Part shown: in pieces, positions 32,425-45,477 of the stretch
Layout: every line of letters begins with the position of its first letter
Numbering within the stretch: the stretch's first letter is position 1
NCBI GenBank assembly: GCA_949317995.1
Contig: OX439036.1
Coordinates: 4,891,207-4,955,206 of the forward strand
Length of the DNA: 64,000 nt
DNA from: Acholoe squamosa
Taxonomy: Eukaryota; Annelida; Polychaeta; Phyllodocida; Polynoidae
Direction of reading: 5' to 3'
The notes under the pieces: model-generated
Told to the model about the DNA's origin: nothing
Database searches by the model: none
What the model saw: only the letters and a program-made list of their open reading frames with translations
Made by a program: the position numbers and the translations under genes

Positions 32425-35400
32425 GTGAGTTATTCACATTTAGCAGAGATTTGTTAGCAATGGTTTATATTTTGTGTGATAACCTTCAGGCTGTGTCTCA
32501 TTTGAATGATGGAAATATGAAGTGTCGTATTTGATGGTTTCTGACCAGTTTCTGACTGGCTGCTATGTTGAGCTGTAGGTGGAAACCCCTGTAGCCGCCT
32601 TAAAATGTTCAAGTTTCATCTTTATTTGAAAAATGTGCAGGAATATTTGTTCTGTCAATTCCCATATAGAATAAAGCTGTTTCCCTCACCTCCATGTCCA
32701 GTCAGAAACCTTTACACTCAGACTTGCATTACAGTCATGAGACATAGCCTTTACCAATTTGAGGACCGATAAAGGATTTTCCACCCATGCGCATTGGTAA
32801 TAATGTTGCATGAATTAGCCGTACCAAGGCTATGTTAATGCATTATTCTGACCCTATAGAGGTTTATACACTTTCAGATGGTCTAACAGACTGGTCAGCA
32901 CATCAATGTTAAGTTATGGATGTGATGCATTGGCGGCCTTTCTTCTTAAGAATTTATCTGCTTGTATGTTCTTCTCTTAGATCAAGGCTAGTAATAGGTG
33001 AGGCTCCACTACGTGATTTATTGGTACATTCTCACCTAATCTTATCCCTATAGTGCCTGAGGTATAGGGTGTTGACATTCCTATATTGTAAACATGAGAT
33101 TAAAAATTGTAAACATGAGATTTCAGGGGTTATTTTATGGGTGATCTCTCTCTTTACATGCCATATTTACCAACTAACCTGCACCTGCACAGACTCTGTG
33201 ATTGGGTGGGAGTTCAATATGTAAACATCAACACAGCAAAATACAAATACCAACACAGATCGCAGGGTCTTGTACTGTAAAAATCAAACCTGTCTGATAT
33301 TGAGTAGCAGAGAGCCATCAGTGTGAAAGTTTGCAATATTTACATTAGGTTAATTTGATTTAGTAATCAAAAACATCTTTTGGTAACAAAAATGTGCCTG
33401 AGATTGTACACAAAGCCTTCCCCACATAACTAAAAAGCTGTCTCAACCTTCTATTTACACCTTGAAATAATAACAAATACCACTCTAAAATCTGTGTTTG
33501 TATATGCTTTTGTGAGAATAGCTCCAATTTTCGGCCAAAATCGCAGAGTGGAGCCTCACTTAATAGGAGGCATGACAAAAATATAAACTATTAGTTATTG
33601 CCCGTGTTGGGTTATTGCACAAAACATGTGCTACCTATATGAACGTGAACCAAAATAAATACTCCTCAATATTAATTCTTTGTTTCCTGCACTCATATTT
33701 TAAGCGTTTTAGTGAGGAGTTGTTGGTATATTTAGTTTGTTGTTCAGTGTTATTAAATTTCTTTTGCAGCAATTTCACATCAAGTGCTTCAGTCACTCCC
33801 CATGATGGTTTTTCATCATTTTCCCATGTTATTGCTTTCAGACATAAAAAGCTCTATGCTCGAAATAGCTATTCTCCCAACACTTTGACATAACTCTTCA
33901 AAAGCTGCTGGTGGATTATTGCACAATGCCCCTTGGTCAGATGGCATTAATCCCCAAGCTTTTTCTGAACCTCTGTGGTATTTCAGCCCTGTAGGGTGTG
34001 ATGATGTCAGAATCTAGTTCTCACACTTTCCTCACCACACTGCCTTTATATATGCATCGCAACAACCAATGGAACCTCTTAGAAGCACATATATATATTT
34101 CTGCCAGCTAAAGAGATGTGTGAATGTAGTCCGAATAGCTAACTCGAATAGCTAACTCACTACGTTCAACTCATTCATTGTGTTGACTGTACAGGGATGA
34201 TACACGGTACTGGAGGTTATTTCTTAATGTACCGCACCTTTCAAATCAAATTCATATTTGCAGTTAATGTATGCCTTATGAAATGGCGCTGCACGCTGCA
34301 GTCCTTAGTACGTCAGACAATGCCTATAGCAATAAATGTCAAGTTTATGATCATCTCTTCTACACAGCACTTAACTACAGCAATGACCTGGAGGGTCTTT
34401 CCAAAACACAAACGTGAACCAAAAACATAAAACGTGCATGTTTTTTTTTCATATTGCTAAAAGTATTCTTGTCAGTTCAGGGGGTAAAAAGTGCACAGAT
34501 ATTTAAAACTAAATGTGTGCTGAAGGTGTCTAGATAAGCTGTATTGGAATTATTTTGATACATAAAAAAATGGGGTAGAAGAGTAATTAGTCCATTATCT
34601 ATTTTCTTTACATCACTTAAATGAGCATTTATTTGGCAATACTGTGAAAACGAGTTTACCCATACACGTTTCCCTCAGTAATCTCTGAAAAGATTCAAGA
34701 GGTTCTTCCTCGCCGTGTTTTGGCAAGACCCTCCTAGGGTCTAGGTTCAATTCCATCTACTACTAATATAGCACCCACTGCAGATCAACACAGCAGTTTA
34801 TAGTGATGAACCTAATATACGGGCACTATAATTTGGAGGTTTGTGACTTTAACTGCAAAGTAGAGGTTGCTGAGACTGGGCACTAGAAAAACAAGTGGGT
34901 GATTTTTTACTCCAGATATGAAAGGCTCAATCACACTAAATTCCAAATTTCTAGTGCCACACTGAAACTTACCTCTTAGCTCCCCAAAAAAAGACCTGAT
35001 TCACATTCCCCTACTAAGGATGATCTAGTAGCTTTAATTGCTCTGTGAGGCAGTTTGACAATTGGTTCATAATAAGAGTTATTATAATTGTGGTTAACTT
35101 TATAATCAGAACAGTTATATGGAACCTGTCAGGTCCGCATTCTGCGTCAATTCATTAACACATTCAGGTCTATATTGTTTTACACTAAATTTCGGGCCTT
35201 AGGGGGTGTCATTACCTTTCAAAATCTGTTTGAATCATGTTGATATTCCTACTAGAAGTGAAATGGTGGTGGTCTAAGCTAAATACATGGGTATAAAATC
35301 CCGGAATCCTGATTGTCCGTATCTATCATGATAAGGGAGATACAGCTTTGATAACATAGCATTCATATTCTCAAAAATAATGATTTGATCAAACTTTAAA

Positions 35401-35527
35401 CATGCATATTTCAGGAACCCCTTTATCAATTGAGATGAAATAAAGTGCATATTGTAGCAATTCTTTTTAATTTTCAAATTCTGAAAATAGAATGATCTGC
35501 ATCACCACATGGTACCATTTCTATTTG
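32425..35527. other. Intron DNA with no recognised gene
   Basis: AT-rich. Short direct repeats occur at 33085-33122 (ATTGTAAACATGAGATT twice) and 34131-34160 (CGAATAGCTAACTC twice). No exon with matching splice phase is seen. Confidence 0.5.
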
Positions 35528-35590
35528 GTTACCATGGCAACCAAATTCATGCAAAATCACTATTTTTAGAACTTTGGTTGCCATGGCAAC
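35528..35590. promoter_or_regulatory. Paired RFX X-box palindromes
   Basis: GTTACCATGGCAAC (35528-35541) and the perfect palindrome GTTGCCATGGCAAC (35577-35590) are 49 bp apart. The second equals the consensus for RFX transcription factors. They could mark an intronic enhancer or belong to an old repeat; the sequence alone cannot tell. Confidence 0.5.
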
Positions 35591-36065
35591 CAGTATATTT
35601 GTTGAAAATGGACCAAATACACAGAAAATTCTTCTGCCCTATTTTTTTGTATGGAAAAATCTCAAAAGTAGGTTTTCACTTAAAAAAATTAATTATTTTA
35701 CATTTTTTGTGATTTTTTTGATTAAATATTGTTTAAATTTGGATGATATTTCTTGTTTTTTTCCATCATGTTTGGAAGCTCATCATATCTAAGAAATTAA
35801 AGATAGACTCCAATAATTCAGTTTCCCCAAGAGACCACCTCCCATATGTCAGACTTAGAAAAAATGGTAAAGTTTGACTTATTCTTAAAGAAATGCGAGG
35901 ATTCCAAAAAAGGCCAAAAATAGGACTTCATGTCAACTTTTAGGTACATTAGGCCTGGATAGGTTAAGACCCTTTACCATTGAAGCACTCATCGGATCGC
36001 ATAAAATATATGTATATATTCACCGAGCAGCTTGCATAACGCCAAACCAACACTAGGTAGCATCT

Positions 36066-36132
36066 TCAAAAGGTGGCATGATGCACCAACAAGGTGCTGG
36101 TGACTTACAAGCACTGTATTGGTGCATCATCC
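36066..36132. repeat. Single hairpin of the GATGCACCAA family
   Basis: GGCATGATGCACCAACAAGG pairs imperfectly with TGTATTGGTGCATCATCC across a short loop, as in the cluster at 28600-30430. Confidence 0.6.
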
Positions 36133-38038
36133 GGATCAGTTGGCGGGGTGAGCTGGAGCCAGCTTGTTGTCCATAAAGCACCTATGGAGTAATTAGCAGT
36201 CTGCAGTGGTAGATGGCTAATTTGTACTGAGTGGTGTAATTATTTCAACTATTTAATGCTACCCACTTATTCATGGGAATCTGTCTGCTAGTGAGAAATC
36301 ACGGCTCCACACTGAAAAATAGCTAGGCAAGTGGGCTTTTTACTACAATTCGGAATCGTTCTCATTTCACTTGCTCACCACCAAATCTTCTGAGCACTTT
36401 GCAAGTTGTCAGATTTGACCAAAGACTCACACAAATTAAAAATTTAATCAATCATTACAAAATACTAAAGTTTCTATGTAGCACCTCACTATATAATATC
36501 AGCCGTGGATTTGGGAGGATTATATGGGTGCATATGAGACACACCAAACACATAATGCACATTAGATATCATTAAATATATTTTTTTATAACACACTTTA
36601 TTGATCAATCCTCCACATGCTGTAGTAATGATAAATGTTGATCAATTTATGTGGCCCGAACATTTTGCATCTTATATAAAATAAAAATGGTATTACTCAC
36701 CTATTCGACATGCCTAGTTTTTAAAAAAAACGAACTTCTATAAACACAGCTAAGGTCATACTCTCATAACCCTCTTTTCCTGCCTTCTGATATAGCCCTA
36801 GTTAGCTGTTGGTATTAATTTATGACTTGAGTGAACTACCTACAGAGATCATCCTACCTCTAACCAAGTTTCAAATTAAGGCTAATTGCTTAAACTTGTG
36901 CTTCTATTCGAGCACTTGTTTATCGTGAAATGATCTGAATGTCATTTCCATTTCTAAGTCTCTCCTAATGACTGCTACCAATTAAAGACTTCCAATCCAA
37001 CACTTTTTTCTGAACGCCATTTCCGCAAAATGTAAATCAATGGCTGTCAGTGTTAAGCATTGGTAGGGTACGCTGCACAATGTTGGGGACTGACAGGACC
37101 GACAGGATAGCTCGCATGTAGACAAAGGATTGCAACAAATGATCTGACTAGGGAGTAGCTGGCCAGACATTCAAAGGCAAGAAATATCACCTTTAGGAAG
37201 GTCAATTTTGTTGAATTGTTGAATTTGGTTGGCTTGATGCATAAATGTAGCCCGGGGAACTCCATTCGTACATGGAGAACTGGTGCCGGAAAACCTCCAT
37301 GCATGGATTTCCCAAAGGCTTGGTGGTAGGTCCCACTGCATCTCTAGAGAGTCTACTCAACAAGCATATATGGATTGTGACAGCAAAAGGGCATGATGCA
37401 CCATGCATCATGCCTTTTGGCCGGAATGATGCACTCATGCATCTATTCATTATCGCCTTTTGCTGTTATGATACTCAAATTAATTAGTGCATCATGCCTT
37501 TTGGCCGTTTTGATTTCATTTATGCATCATGACAACCTAAGGTCATAATGCACTTATGCATGCTCTAATGCATCGCTTATTAAAGGGTAAAGAACTAACT
37601 TCATATTGTAAAACAGACCCCAGAAGCTGCAGAGGAGCAGCTTGAAACGCTCATCTAGCGTGTTCAGTCTCCCATACCAGGGGTAATTACAAGAAATTTG
37701 ACAAATGGGACACTGCCCGAAGGGGGTGCCGGGGAGTTCGAGGGCTACTGGGCTTCCAAAGTGTCACTTCTGTTGTGTTTTATGCTTATTAAATTCTGCT
37801 ACGATCAAATGCAGAATATGGGCCATATTTCTCTGGCAGGATGAGGTTGTTTGGGTGCGGAGGGTAGGAGCTTGGTACATTCTGGGCTGTATGGGGAGTT
37901 ATATTGGGAGAAACTGTTCCTTAAATAACTGTTTTATGTATTTTATAGTGCAACATTTATTATGCTTGATGGTCACCTTTCAGTGTTTATATACTCTATT
38001 TTTGGCCTGAATTGCGATAGGGTAATATATGTTATACA
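36133..38038. other. Intron DNA; hairpin-family fragments at 37210-37590
   Basis: TGCATCATGCCTTTTGGCC occurs twice (about 37405 and 37487), with inverted partners GGGCATGATGCACCATG and GGTCATAATGCAC. No exon is supported. Confidence 0.5.
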
Positions 38039-38484
38039 CTGTATAATGTCCCACTGAACAGAGATCACGTGCCTCTAGCTCGCAGCATTGATTACAGAAT
38101 TCCATGGCATTAAGATCCAAATGAAATCAGTCTGTGATGCTAAGGCAAGTGATTTCAGGGATGTAAACACAACAAAACCACCGATTCACGGCCAACTGAC
38201 GGACAGCATAGGGACAGTATCCTTAGCCCTGCAAATCAACTTTTTAATTCCACTATCCCGCAGCAGACTCTGGCCACCAGCCGGCCGCCATCACTATGTG
38301 TGACATCATGACCTTATGACCTAAAAACGAGGCTTGCTGAAATCACGTGCCTCTTGCAGCATGCTGATTATAATCACCTGCCTCTAACCTTCACACTAAT
38401 CACAACTCCCGTAGCGTTAAAGTCCATCTGTAATCAGTGCTGCGAGCTAGAGGCAAATGATTTCTGTTCACAGGGGTCATATAA
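38039..38484. mobile_element. Foldback element with about 60-bp inverted repeats
   Basis: The left arm GAACAGAGATCACGTGCCTC continues into TAGCTCGCAGCATTGATTAC. The right arm (38425-38472) is its inverse with a few changes. Outer flanks TATAATG..CCC and TATATGACCCC also pair loosely. The inner part has a partial second palindrome around ATCACGTGCCTCTTGCAGC. No transposase; probably a MITE. Confidence 0.65.
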
Positions 38485-38690
38485 TAATTTTTGATATGAC
38501 CATGAATCCCTTGATAGACAGTGGTAGTTGACATGTATCAAACTCACTTTTCTTATCAAATGATGGCATTCTGTTGTTTTTTTTATCTTGTCATGGAGCA
38601 AAATTCACTTCTTACTTAAAAGGGTAAAATACAATGTGAACATAAATAAACTGAATCAGCACTTTCTTAAGCTCAATCTTGTTTTTACAG

Positions 38691-38957
38691 CTAAGGGAAC
38701 TGCTTGTGATCCCCCAAACCACTTTGAGTCAATTGTTGCTGCTGGGTTATTGTAACAAGATCTATGCAAACTTCTGTGAGTGTCATGTCTTCACAAAGTG
38801 TCAGGCACAAAAAGAGATCCCCTTGCATGTTGCAGAAGATGTGCCTACAAATAATGCACTGAACAGCACCCCCTTTGTGTCATCTCATATATACATTAAA
38901 TCAATTCCAATATGGATTGATTCAAAAAGAGAAATCCCTTTCAGAACACCATGAATA
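38691..38957 (+). other. Acceptor-like site followed by short open frames; possible decayed exon
   Basis: TCTTGTTTTTACAG is a good acceptor. In phase 1, as the neighbouring exons require, it reads AKGTACDPPNHFES, reminiscent of a Sushi start, but a stop follows after about 21 codons and no good donor is evident. Another frame is open to a stop at 38954 without domain features. It may be a dead Sushi exon or chance. Confidence 0.2.
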
Positions 38958-39492
38958 ACAATACAAAGAACTCTCCCTCCTCCCAATCCCAACCACCCAG
39001 TCCCCCTGCACTGCTACTCTAATCCCAAAGGCCTGGGTTTGATTGAACATAGTGTTCCTGTGTGATGTGCTCAGATTTAGTTGTACCAATCTGTTCGTAT
39101 CGAACCCCTGGCAGTAAGAGGTGTGGCACTACCGAGGGCTCGGCTGATTAACTCTTCAACTGCCACACTGTGCTTTAATATGGCAAGAATTTGCTGGTCA
39201 TCTAAAGGAAAAAAGCAGCTCTGTTGAATAAACTTCTGAAGAAAACTCTCAACACATGATGCTAATCCTACAGGGTTGGTCCCTTCAAACCTTTTAGTTT
39301 GGTACAGCAATGGAGTACTGCCACCTAAACTACACTCGTGCACTGCAATTACGACAGTTTACTGCTCAGTTTAATTCTTGTTGATTCACTTGTTATTTCT
39401 GACACTGTATATAGTAAGAGAAACCCAGTGCATATTGACCAGGCCTGGTAGTTCAGGTTTCCCATTGTTCTGGAGGCTGCCTGCATGATTAT

Positions 39493-39551
<59 letters not shown>

Positions 39552-39564
39552 ATATATTTATATA

Positions 39565-39597
<33 letters not shown>
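39493..39597. repeat. AT microsatellite with interruptions
   Basis: AT repeats broken by TTTAT twice and by ACCATAT near the middle. Open frames of Ile/Tyr across it are artefacts. Confidence 0.95.
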
Positions 39598-39599
<2 letters not shown>

Positions 39600-41337
39600 A
39601 GGATGGTGCACCTCTTTGTCCATAGTGGACAGTCGATACTATCTTATGCATCACTCGTTGCCCCCTCTGGTGCTCGACTGATACCCTACCCACCATGTCA
39701 ATTTAATACCTCTGTTCTAGGGGTGCTGTATGACCAGTAGGGTTTTTTGTGTCTCTATTCACTACTGGGTGGCCCTCTCCTTTTCTCAATGGATTTAAAT
39801 GATTTGTAGTATCAAAATATATCCTACATATTCACAGTAATGGTGTCTGCATCTGGTTTGCTGCACGCTTCTGGGTGACATCCATTCACTTTGCCCACCC
39901 CATGATATGTCATACGGCTGATGGAGGTACATTTGAAGTCTCTGCAAATAGATGGGCAGTTTTCAATATCGTTATTTGGTGTTGCAAGCCGCTTCAGCGG
40001 CAGGGAGCGTAGCGACCGTAGCAACTCCATAATGTTTTCGGTTTTCTCCCTGTTACCTATGACATCATTGGTGATGTCAGGCTGCCTCAATGACGTCACC
40101 TGCAGTGGCTAGTGATGTTGCCATGATCTATGAGCGCAACTCCTATCCATGGTCCTTGCCACATTTTTCTTGTTTGGTGTTGTTAAGAAATGCCTTATTC
40201 AGGTCTAGTGACATGACTACCACCAGTGCATCATGACAACCGATACGCATGATATATAATAAGTCAGGAGATCGAAAGGATGGGCAGGTCAATATGTAAA
40301 CCCCTGGTTCCTCTATACTATCCATGTTTACAGCACCCCGTATTTGTCCCCCCGGTCAACCCGAGGTCAACCAGGACTATATCTCGTAGTATGCAGAATA
40401 TAATGACCAAACTTACAGGGCTTATTGCCTTCCTATAGAGGTATAAGGGACACATAGTAAAAATAGTTAAATATGAAACAATTAGCAGCATGGCTGCATG
40501 TATGGTCGTAGATGTGACCACAGGCAAACTACCCAAAAATGAGATCATAGCCTCTGGGCTACAGGTAGGTTCACTTTTTTTTGTGTGCTACAAAGGTACA
40601 TGTAAGGTCTCTGCATGGTAGATTTTATTAGTCCATATACTGTGTCTTTCCTAGTGTAAGGGAACCTGAAAAAGGTCATAGATGTGACCACTCATCAATT
40701 ACACAAAATGTTTTATGCACTCATTCACCACAAAAGATTATCCCTTGATCTCCAACTGTAACTAAAAAAGTCTCTACCCTAGGGGGAATATACCAGGTGT
40801 AATAAATAAGGATTTGGTCCTTTGTTTATTTATTTTTTAACAAGGGGACAAATAAGTTCCTTTTTTTACCCAAAATATAACCTTTTTTGGCTGTTCGGAC
40901 CCCTGTAGATCTCTTATCATGCTTCACAGATAGGCAAAACCAGGGTTCCCCTTCAAGCAATAAGCCTTGACTCTCAGAATACATGATTACCCCAACTACA
41001 TCTTTCATTTTGAAGAATGTATTCAAAGGGAGGCAAGGACAACCTAGTTGACAACGATTCATGGCTATTGGTCATACCCAGGGACAGACAAACATCCCAG
41101 GTCATATTGATCAAAGTCCGCGAGGATACCCAAGAGTGGGTATACTATTTAGGAGAATGTATGAGGTGTCCAGTCTGAAAAAAAAACAACAAAAAACAAA
41201 ACAAAAACAGGAACACAAAAAAGGACAACTAATAATCCAGCCAACATGTCTACAGGGGAATGCACTGGGTGTGTTCTGGGTCGTGGCTCTGGGTTTTTGC
41301 TGGTGAAAAGAGTAAAAGTTGTTAGACCTAGCCCATG
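39598..41337. other. Intron DNA with no recognised gene
   Basis: No exon or strong repeat. A GC-richer spot at 39990-40020 holds GCCGCTTCAGCGGC, a perfect palindrome. Confidence 0.5.
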
Positions 41338-41580
41338 TGGGGCCTTTAAGCCACGAAATTGCCTTAAGGCCACAAAATATAATCATTTTGTGAGGTAAAG
41401 GCTCACATGGGGCCTTTAGGCCACAAAAATGGCGTTAGGCCACAAATGCTTTTACACCACAAATGCCTTTAGGCCACAAACCCATTTAGGCCACAAGCGC
41501 TTTTAGGCCACAACATCGTATTGCCTTTAGGCCACAAAACCTATGTCTAGTCTGAACATATTGCCTTTACGCCACATAAC
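41338..41580. repeat. Degenerate short repeat (TTTAGGCCACAAA)
   Basis: The word CTTTAGGCCACAAA or close variants occurs about nine times with 15-30 bp spacing. Spacing is irregular, so it is a cluster of repeated words and not a clean tandem array. Confidence 0.8.
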
Positions 41581-42626
41581 CTATACACTGGTATTATATA
41601 TTTCGAACAGATGACATTTGGGTGACCTAAAGGCCCCCACAGCCCCCCTGGGCTCCACCTCGTAGCCCAGTCATTTACCAGCTTGAACCTAGCCAAAATG
41701 AAATGAGTGTGTTTCCATCTGGGGCCCATGTGGATGTGAGATACTTCTTGAGTATATTATCATCAAGAATAGTATAGGTTCCCTAGGATATGTTACTCCA
41801 TAGAGTCCTTAGTGCAAGCCAGTTTAAGAGATAGACAAGAGAGTACCTTGTGAAGTGAGCATATTCAAAAGATACATTGGTGCTAGGTAATATCACAGAT
41901 GTGCCAGTCAGACATGAGGGATGTGAAGAGTTGGGGGATAGTCACCATGAGGGATAGGTAAAGTGAATGATAGGCAGATTGAGGATAGGTAGACTAATGG
42001 TAAGAATGTACAGAGAAAATTCGGTACAAAGGTGAGGGGTAAACTTAAATCCTTTAAGCCATTTGAGGGAAAACATAATTGAAACTCTAGATGTTTCAAG
42101 GGATAGGTAGTATGAGTGATAGGTAGACTAAGGGATCGGCAGTATGTGGGAGAGGCAGAACCATACACAGGCATTAGGATATGTAGATTGAGGTACTGAC
42201 TTTGATTAGCATGTTGCATCTATAAAAAGTTCCAATTATTTTCAATATAACTTTTTTATATTTTTAAAATATTCTCATCATCAAACCTCCTTTTTAGGTA
42301 CTTTTGGTCAAATTCTGAGAATCAAGATCACAAATTTTGGATTCAGCAAGATTTTTTGGTAAAGGTGGCCCCTTGTTTCCATTTGATATCACTCTGATTA
42401 AGATTCCTGACATCGCCATAAACCCCCTTATCTTACATAGGACTCAGTACTGAACACAAAAGGTAGCCTACTTTTAAGGGGGGGTAGAGGGGGGGGCTGT
42501 TACACTGTGTCCATAGGTAAAGCACTGAGTTTCATATCCTATCTATTGAAGCTTCTTGTTATCATTGCATTATTGTATATTTACTACTATATTGTATATT
42601 TACTACTATATTTTCTCACATTACAG
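41581..42626. other. Intron DNA upstream of the Sushi-like exon
   Basis: Short purine-rich words (GGGATAGGTAG, AGGGATAGGTA) recur at 41940-42150. The end is a pyrimidine-rich acceptor tract. Confidence 0.5.
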
Positions 42627-42779
42627 CTGTGGGATGTGCAGACCCCCAGGTACCTAAAGGCGCCTCGTACCGACGCGACAAGGACAAAGTATCTGTACAT
42701 TGTAATCAATCAGCAGAGACGTGGTTCTTATACTGCTCCGGTAACAACTGGATTGGTCCATGGAGGAACTGTACTCAAA
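42627..42779 (+). CDS. Internal exon encoding a short Sushi/CCP-like domain
   Basis: This 153-bp exon runs from acceptor ACATTACAG to donor GTAAGT (42780-42785), phase 1 on both sides, 51 residues. It contains GCADPQVPKGASYRR, a VSVHC strand, WFLYCSGNNWIGPW and NCT, giving four cysteines and the late tryptophan typical of CCP modules, though shorter than the usual 55-60 residues. The module fits between phase-1 neighbours and extends the order SUEL, CUB-like, Sushi-like. The downstream exon is not found in the window up to element 2. Confidence 0.75.
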
Positions 42780-42785
42780 GTAAGT

Positions 42786-43534
42786 CTATTTTATCCGTAG
42801 ATATCATACCTGTAGTCAGGTAGAACCTACTACCATAAACCTGCCTTTACTCTGTGAGAATAGATTTCTAAATGAACTTCGTCTGCAACATTTAAGATCA
42901 TGATGAAAAGGCCCTACTCTAATACCATTGAATCCCACATCAAGAGGTAACTGATGTTTGCACAAATACAACTGCCCCACAATATTCCATTTAATTGCTA
43001 CATCTAGGGCCATCTTGTGTTGATCGTACTGAGTAGTCGTTAGACATTTTTTACGGTCAATGCAGTGGCTCTTACTTTGGACTATCAAATTATATTGGTT
43101 GTATGCAGTCATGATGTCTTCAGAAATGGCCTCTTGACATTGTGCATCTTCTACAACTTTGGCAGGGCTAGATTTTTAAAACTTCGATCAATTCAGTGCT
43201 TTAAGTTTCAATGCTTCCCTGGTTTGAATGCTGTTGTTTCGACAGAGGTCTTTTGTGTCCTGCCTCTTACAGATATACCTTGCTAGAATTGACTGCATTT
43301 GAGGTCAAAATCTGGCTCATGTATCCTACGTTTGGCAGTATGCATTGGGTAGTTGAGACACAAGAGATGTCCCCTCTGCTAAGTGATTGATCAGATTTCA
43401 AAAGAAACCTCTGGTCTTCTTTGATATGGATACATCATGCCATTCATGTATCGGGGGATCAGAACATGTCATACCACACACAACTTTAACTGCTGCTGTG
43501 GTACACTAAACCTATAACCCTTTAAGGGCCGCGG
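42786..43534. other. Intron DNA with no recognised gene
   Basis: No exon-like frame with suitable splice sites. The segment just before 43535 leads into the hairpin-family repeats. Confidence 0.5.
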
Positions 43535-43720
43535 ATGCAGCGGTGCATCATGCCCATTGGTCGGATTGATGCACCAATGAAGTACATGCATGAATCAGTG
43601 CATCATGTGAAGTGTTGGCGAGTAGGCTTTTGGGGGTGTAGCAACCGTTTGGTCTGCATGATGCATGAATGTAGTCCTGGCGAGTTACCCACCAGAGCAG
43701 CATCCATGCCTCATGAGAAT
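43535..43720. repeat. Hairpin-family copy preceding the 35-bp array
   Basis: Contains GGTGCATCATGCCCATTGG, GATTGATGCACCAATGAAG and GCATGATGCATGAATG, the same words as in the 28600-30430 cluster. Confidence 0.65.
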
Positions 43721-43723
43721 CAC

Positions 43724-44697
43724 TGAGCATTAGTCAGCATGAAGTGCTGACCATTAGTCAGCATGATGTACCAATGAAGTGCTCAGCATTAGTCAGCATG
43801 GTGTACCAATGAAGTGCTGACCATTAGTCAGCATAAAGTGCTGACCAGTAATCAGCATGGTGTACCAATGAAGTGCTGACCATTAGTCAGCATGATGTAC
43901 CAATGAAGTGCTGACCCTTAGTCAGCATGGTGAACCAATGAAGTGCTGACCCTAAGTCAGCATGGTGAACCAATGAAGTGCTGACCCTTAGTCAGCATGG
44001 TGTACCAATGAAGTGCTGACCATTAGTCAGCATGAAGTGCTGACCATTAATCAGCACAAAGTACCAATGAAGTGCTGACCATTAGTCAGCATGATGTACC
44101 AATGAAGTGCTGACCCTTAGTCAGCATGGTGAACCAATGAAGTGCTGACCCTTAGTCAGCATGGTGAACCAATGAAGTGCTGACCATTAGTCAGCATGAA
44201 GTGCTGACCATTAGTCAGCATGATGTACCAATGAAGTGCTGACCATTAGTCAGCATGAAGTGCTGACCATTAGTCAGCATGATGTACCAATTAAGTGCTG
44301 ACCATTAGTCAGCATGGAGTACCAATGAAGTGCTGACCATGAGTCAGCATGAAGTGCTGACCATTAATCAGCACGAAGTACCAATGAAGTGCTGACCATT
44401 AGTCAGCATGATGTACCAATGAAGTGCTGACCATTAGTCAGCATGATGTACCAATGAAGTGCTGACCATTAGTCAGCATGGAGTACCAATGAAGTGCTGA
44501 CCCTTAGTCAGCATGGTGTACCAATGAAGTGCTGACCATTAGTCAGCATGAAGTGCTGACCATTAGTCAGCATGATGTACCAATGAAGTGCTGACCATTA
44601 GTCAGCATGATGTACCAATGAAGTGCTGACCATTAGTCAGCATGATGTACCAATGAAGTGCTGACCATTAGTCAGCATGATGTACCAATGAAGTGCT
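43724..44697. repeat. Minisatellite, 35-bp unit with 24-bp variants
   Basis: The full unit joins ACCATTAGTCAGCATGATG and TACCAATGAAGTGCTG. Shorter 24-bp units skip the TACCAATG part (ending GCATGAAGTGCTG). About 30 units are present. The unit contains CCAATGAAGTGCTG, one arm of the dispersed hairpin family, so the array probably grew from a hairpin copy next to it. Confidence 0.92.
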
Positions 44698-45477
44698 TGC
44701 AGGTCCACTCACCAGTTCTTAATTGGCGAATTATAGCAACCTTGTATGGTCGGCATATTGCATGAATGCAGCTTTGGAGAGTCCAGGGTGGTATTCACGT
44801 AACACGGCGACCAGTATGCACGGCTGCCTTTGTGTATCAAACACCCTTAGACATAGGTGATATGAGTGTAAACAACCAGCACAATGCACCATTACAGTGC
44901 CAGTGAGACTCTACAGCATTGGCAAATTTACTAATAGATCACTAGGTAACTATGGACATTCAAATAGCTCTGTGGAAAGCACATAACAAAGTCATGCCAC
45001 TTTGACCACACCATCTACAGATGTGACACTGCTGCCAGTGTAATTAATGTAGGGTTTGGTAGATGCACTCAAAGCAAAGACGTAAGGCAGGATTGGCAGT
45101 GTTAAAGCATCATCGGCCTTCAAACCATGATCCAGTTCTGATGAGTAAAGTTGTCAAGGTTAACGGTCCGATTGTTACCCGAACGAGGACAATTCTATCT
45201 CCTCGCTGGTCATCCCCCCCTGCCATTTTCCCCTGGACCTTTCCCCACATAGGACATTTCCACATTTCCCCCTTAGGACATTTCCCATCAGGACATTCCC
45301 CATAGGTCGTTTCCCCCCAGGTTCTTAAAAGTTTGCATGAGTGTATCCTTGCCATGATGATGTTGCCCACCATGTGGGGGCTGAAATGTAATTTGAAATG
45401 AAGAGGTCAATTGAAGAAACAGCTGGGACAATTAAGTTTGACAAATTACATGTCTTGATAGAGGTTATTTAAAAGAA
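44698..45477. other. Intergenic or intronic DNA with a pyrimidine-rich word repeat
   Basis: Words such as AGGACATTTCC and TTTCCCC recur at 45225-45316. Inverted counterparts (GGGGGAGAT, GGAAATGTCCTT) lie at 61905-61990 beyond element 2. No gene seen. Confidence 0.5.

Noticed and set aside
38679-38954. 91-codon frame after a good acceptor
   Set aside because: The phase that fits neighbouring exons stops early, and no donor or domain is seen; kept only as a low-confidence possible dead exon.
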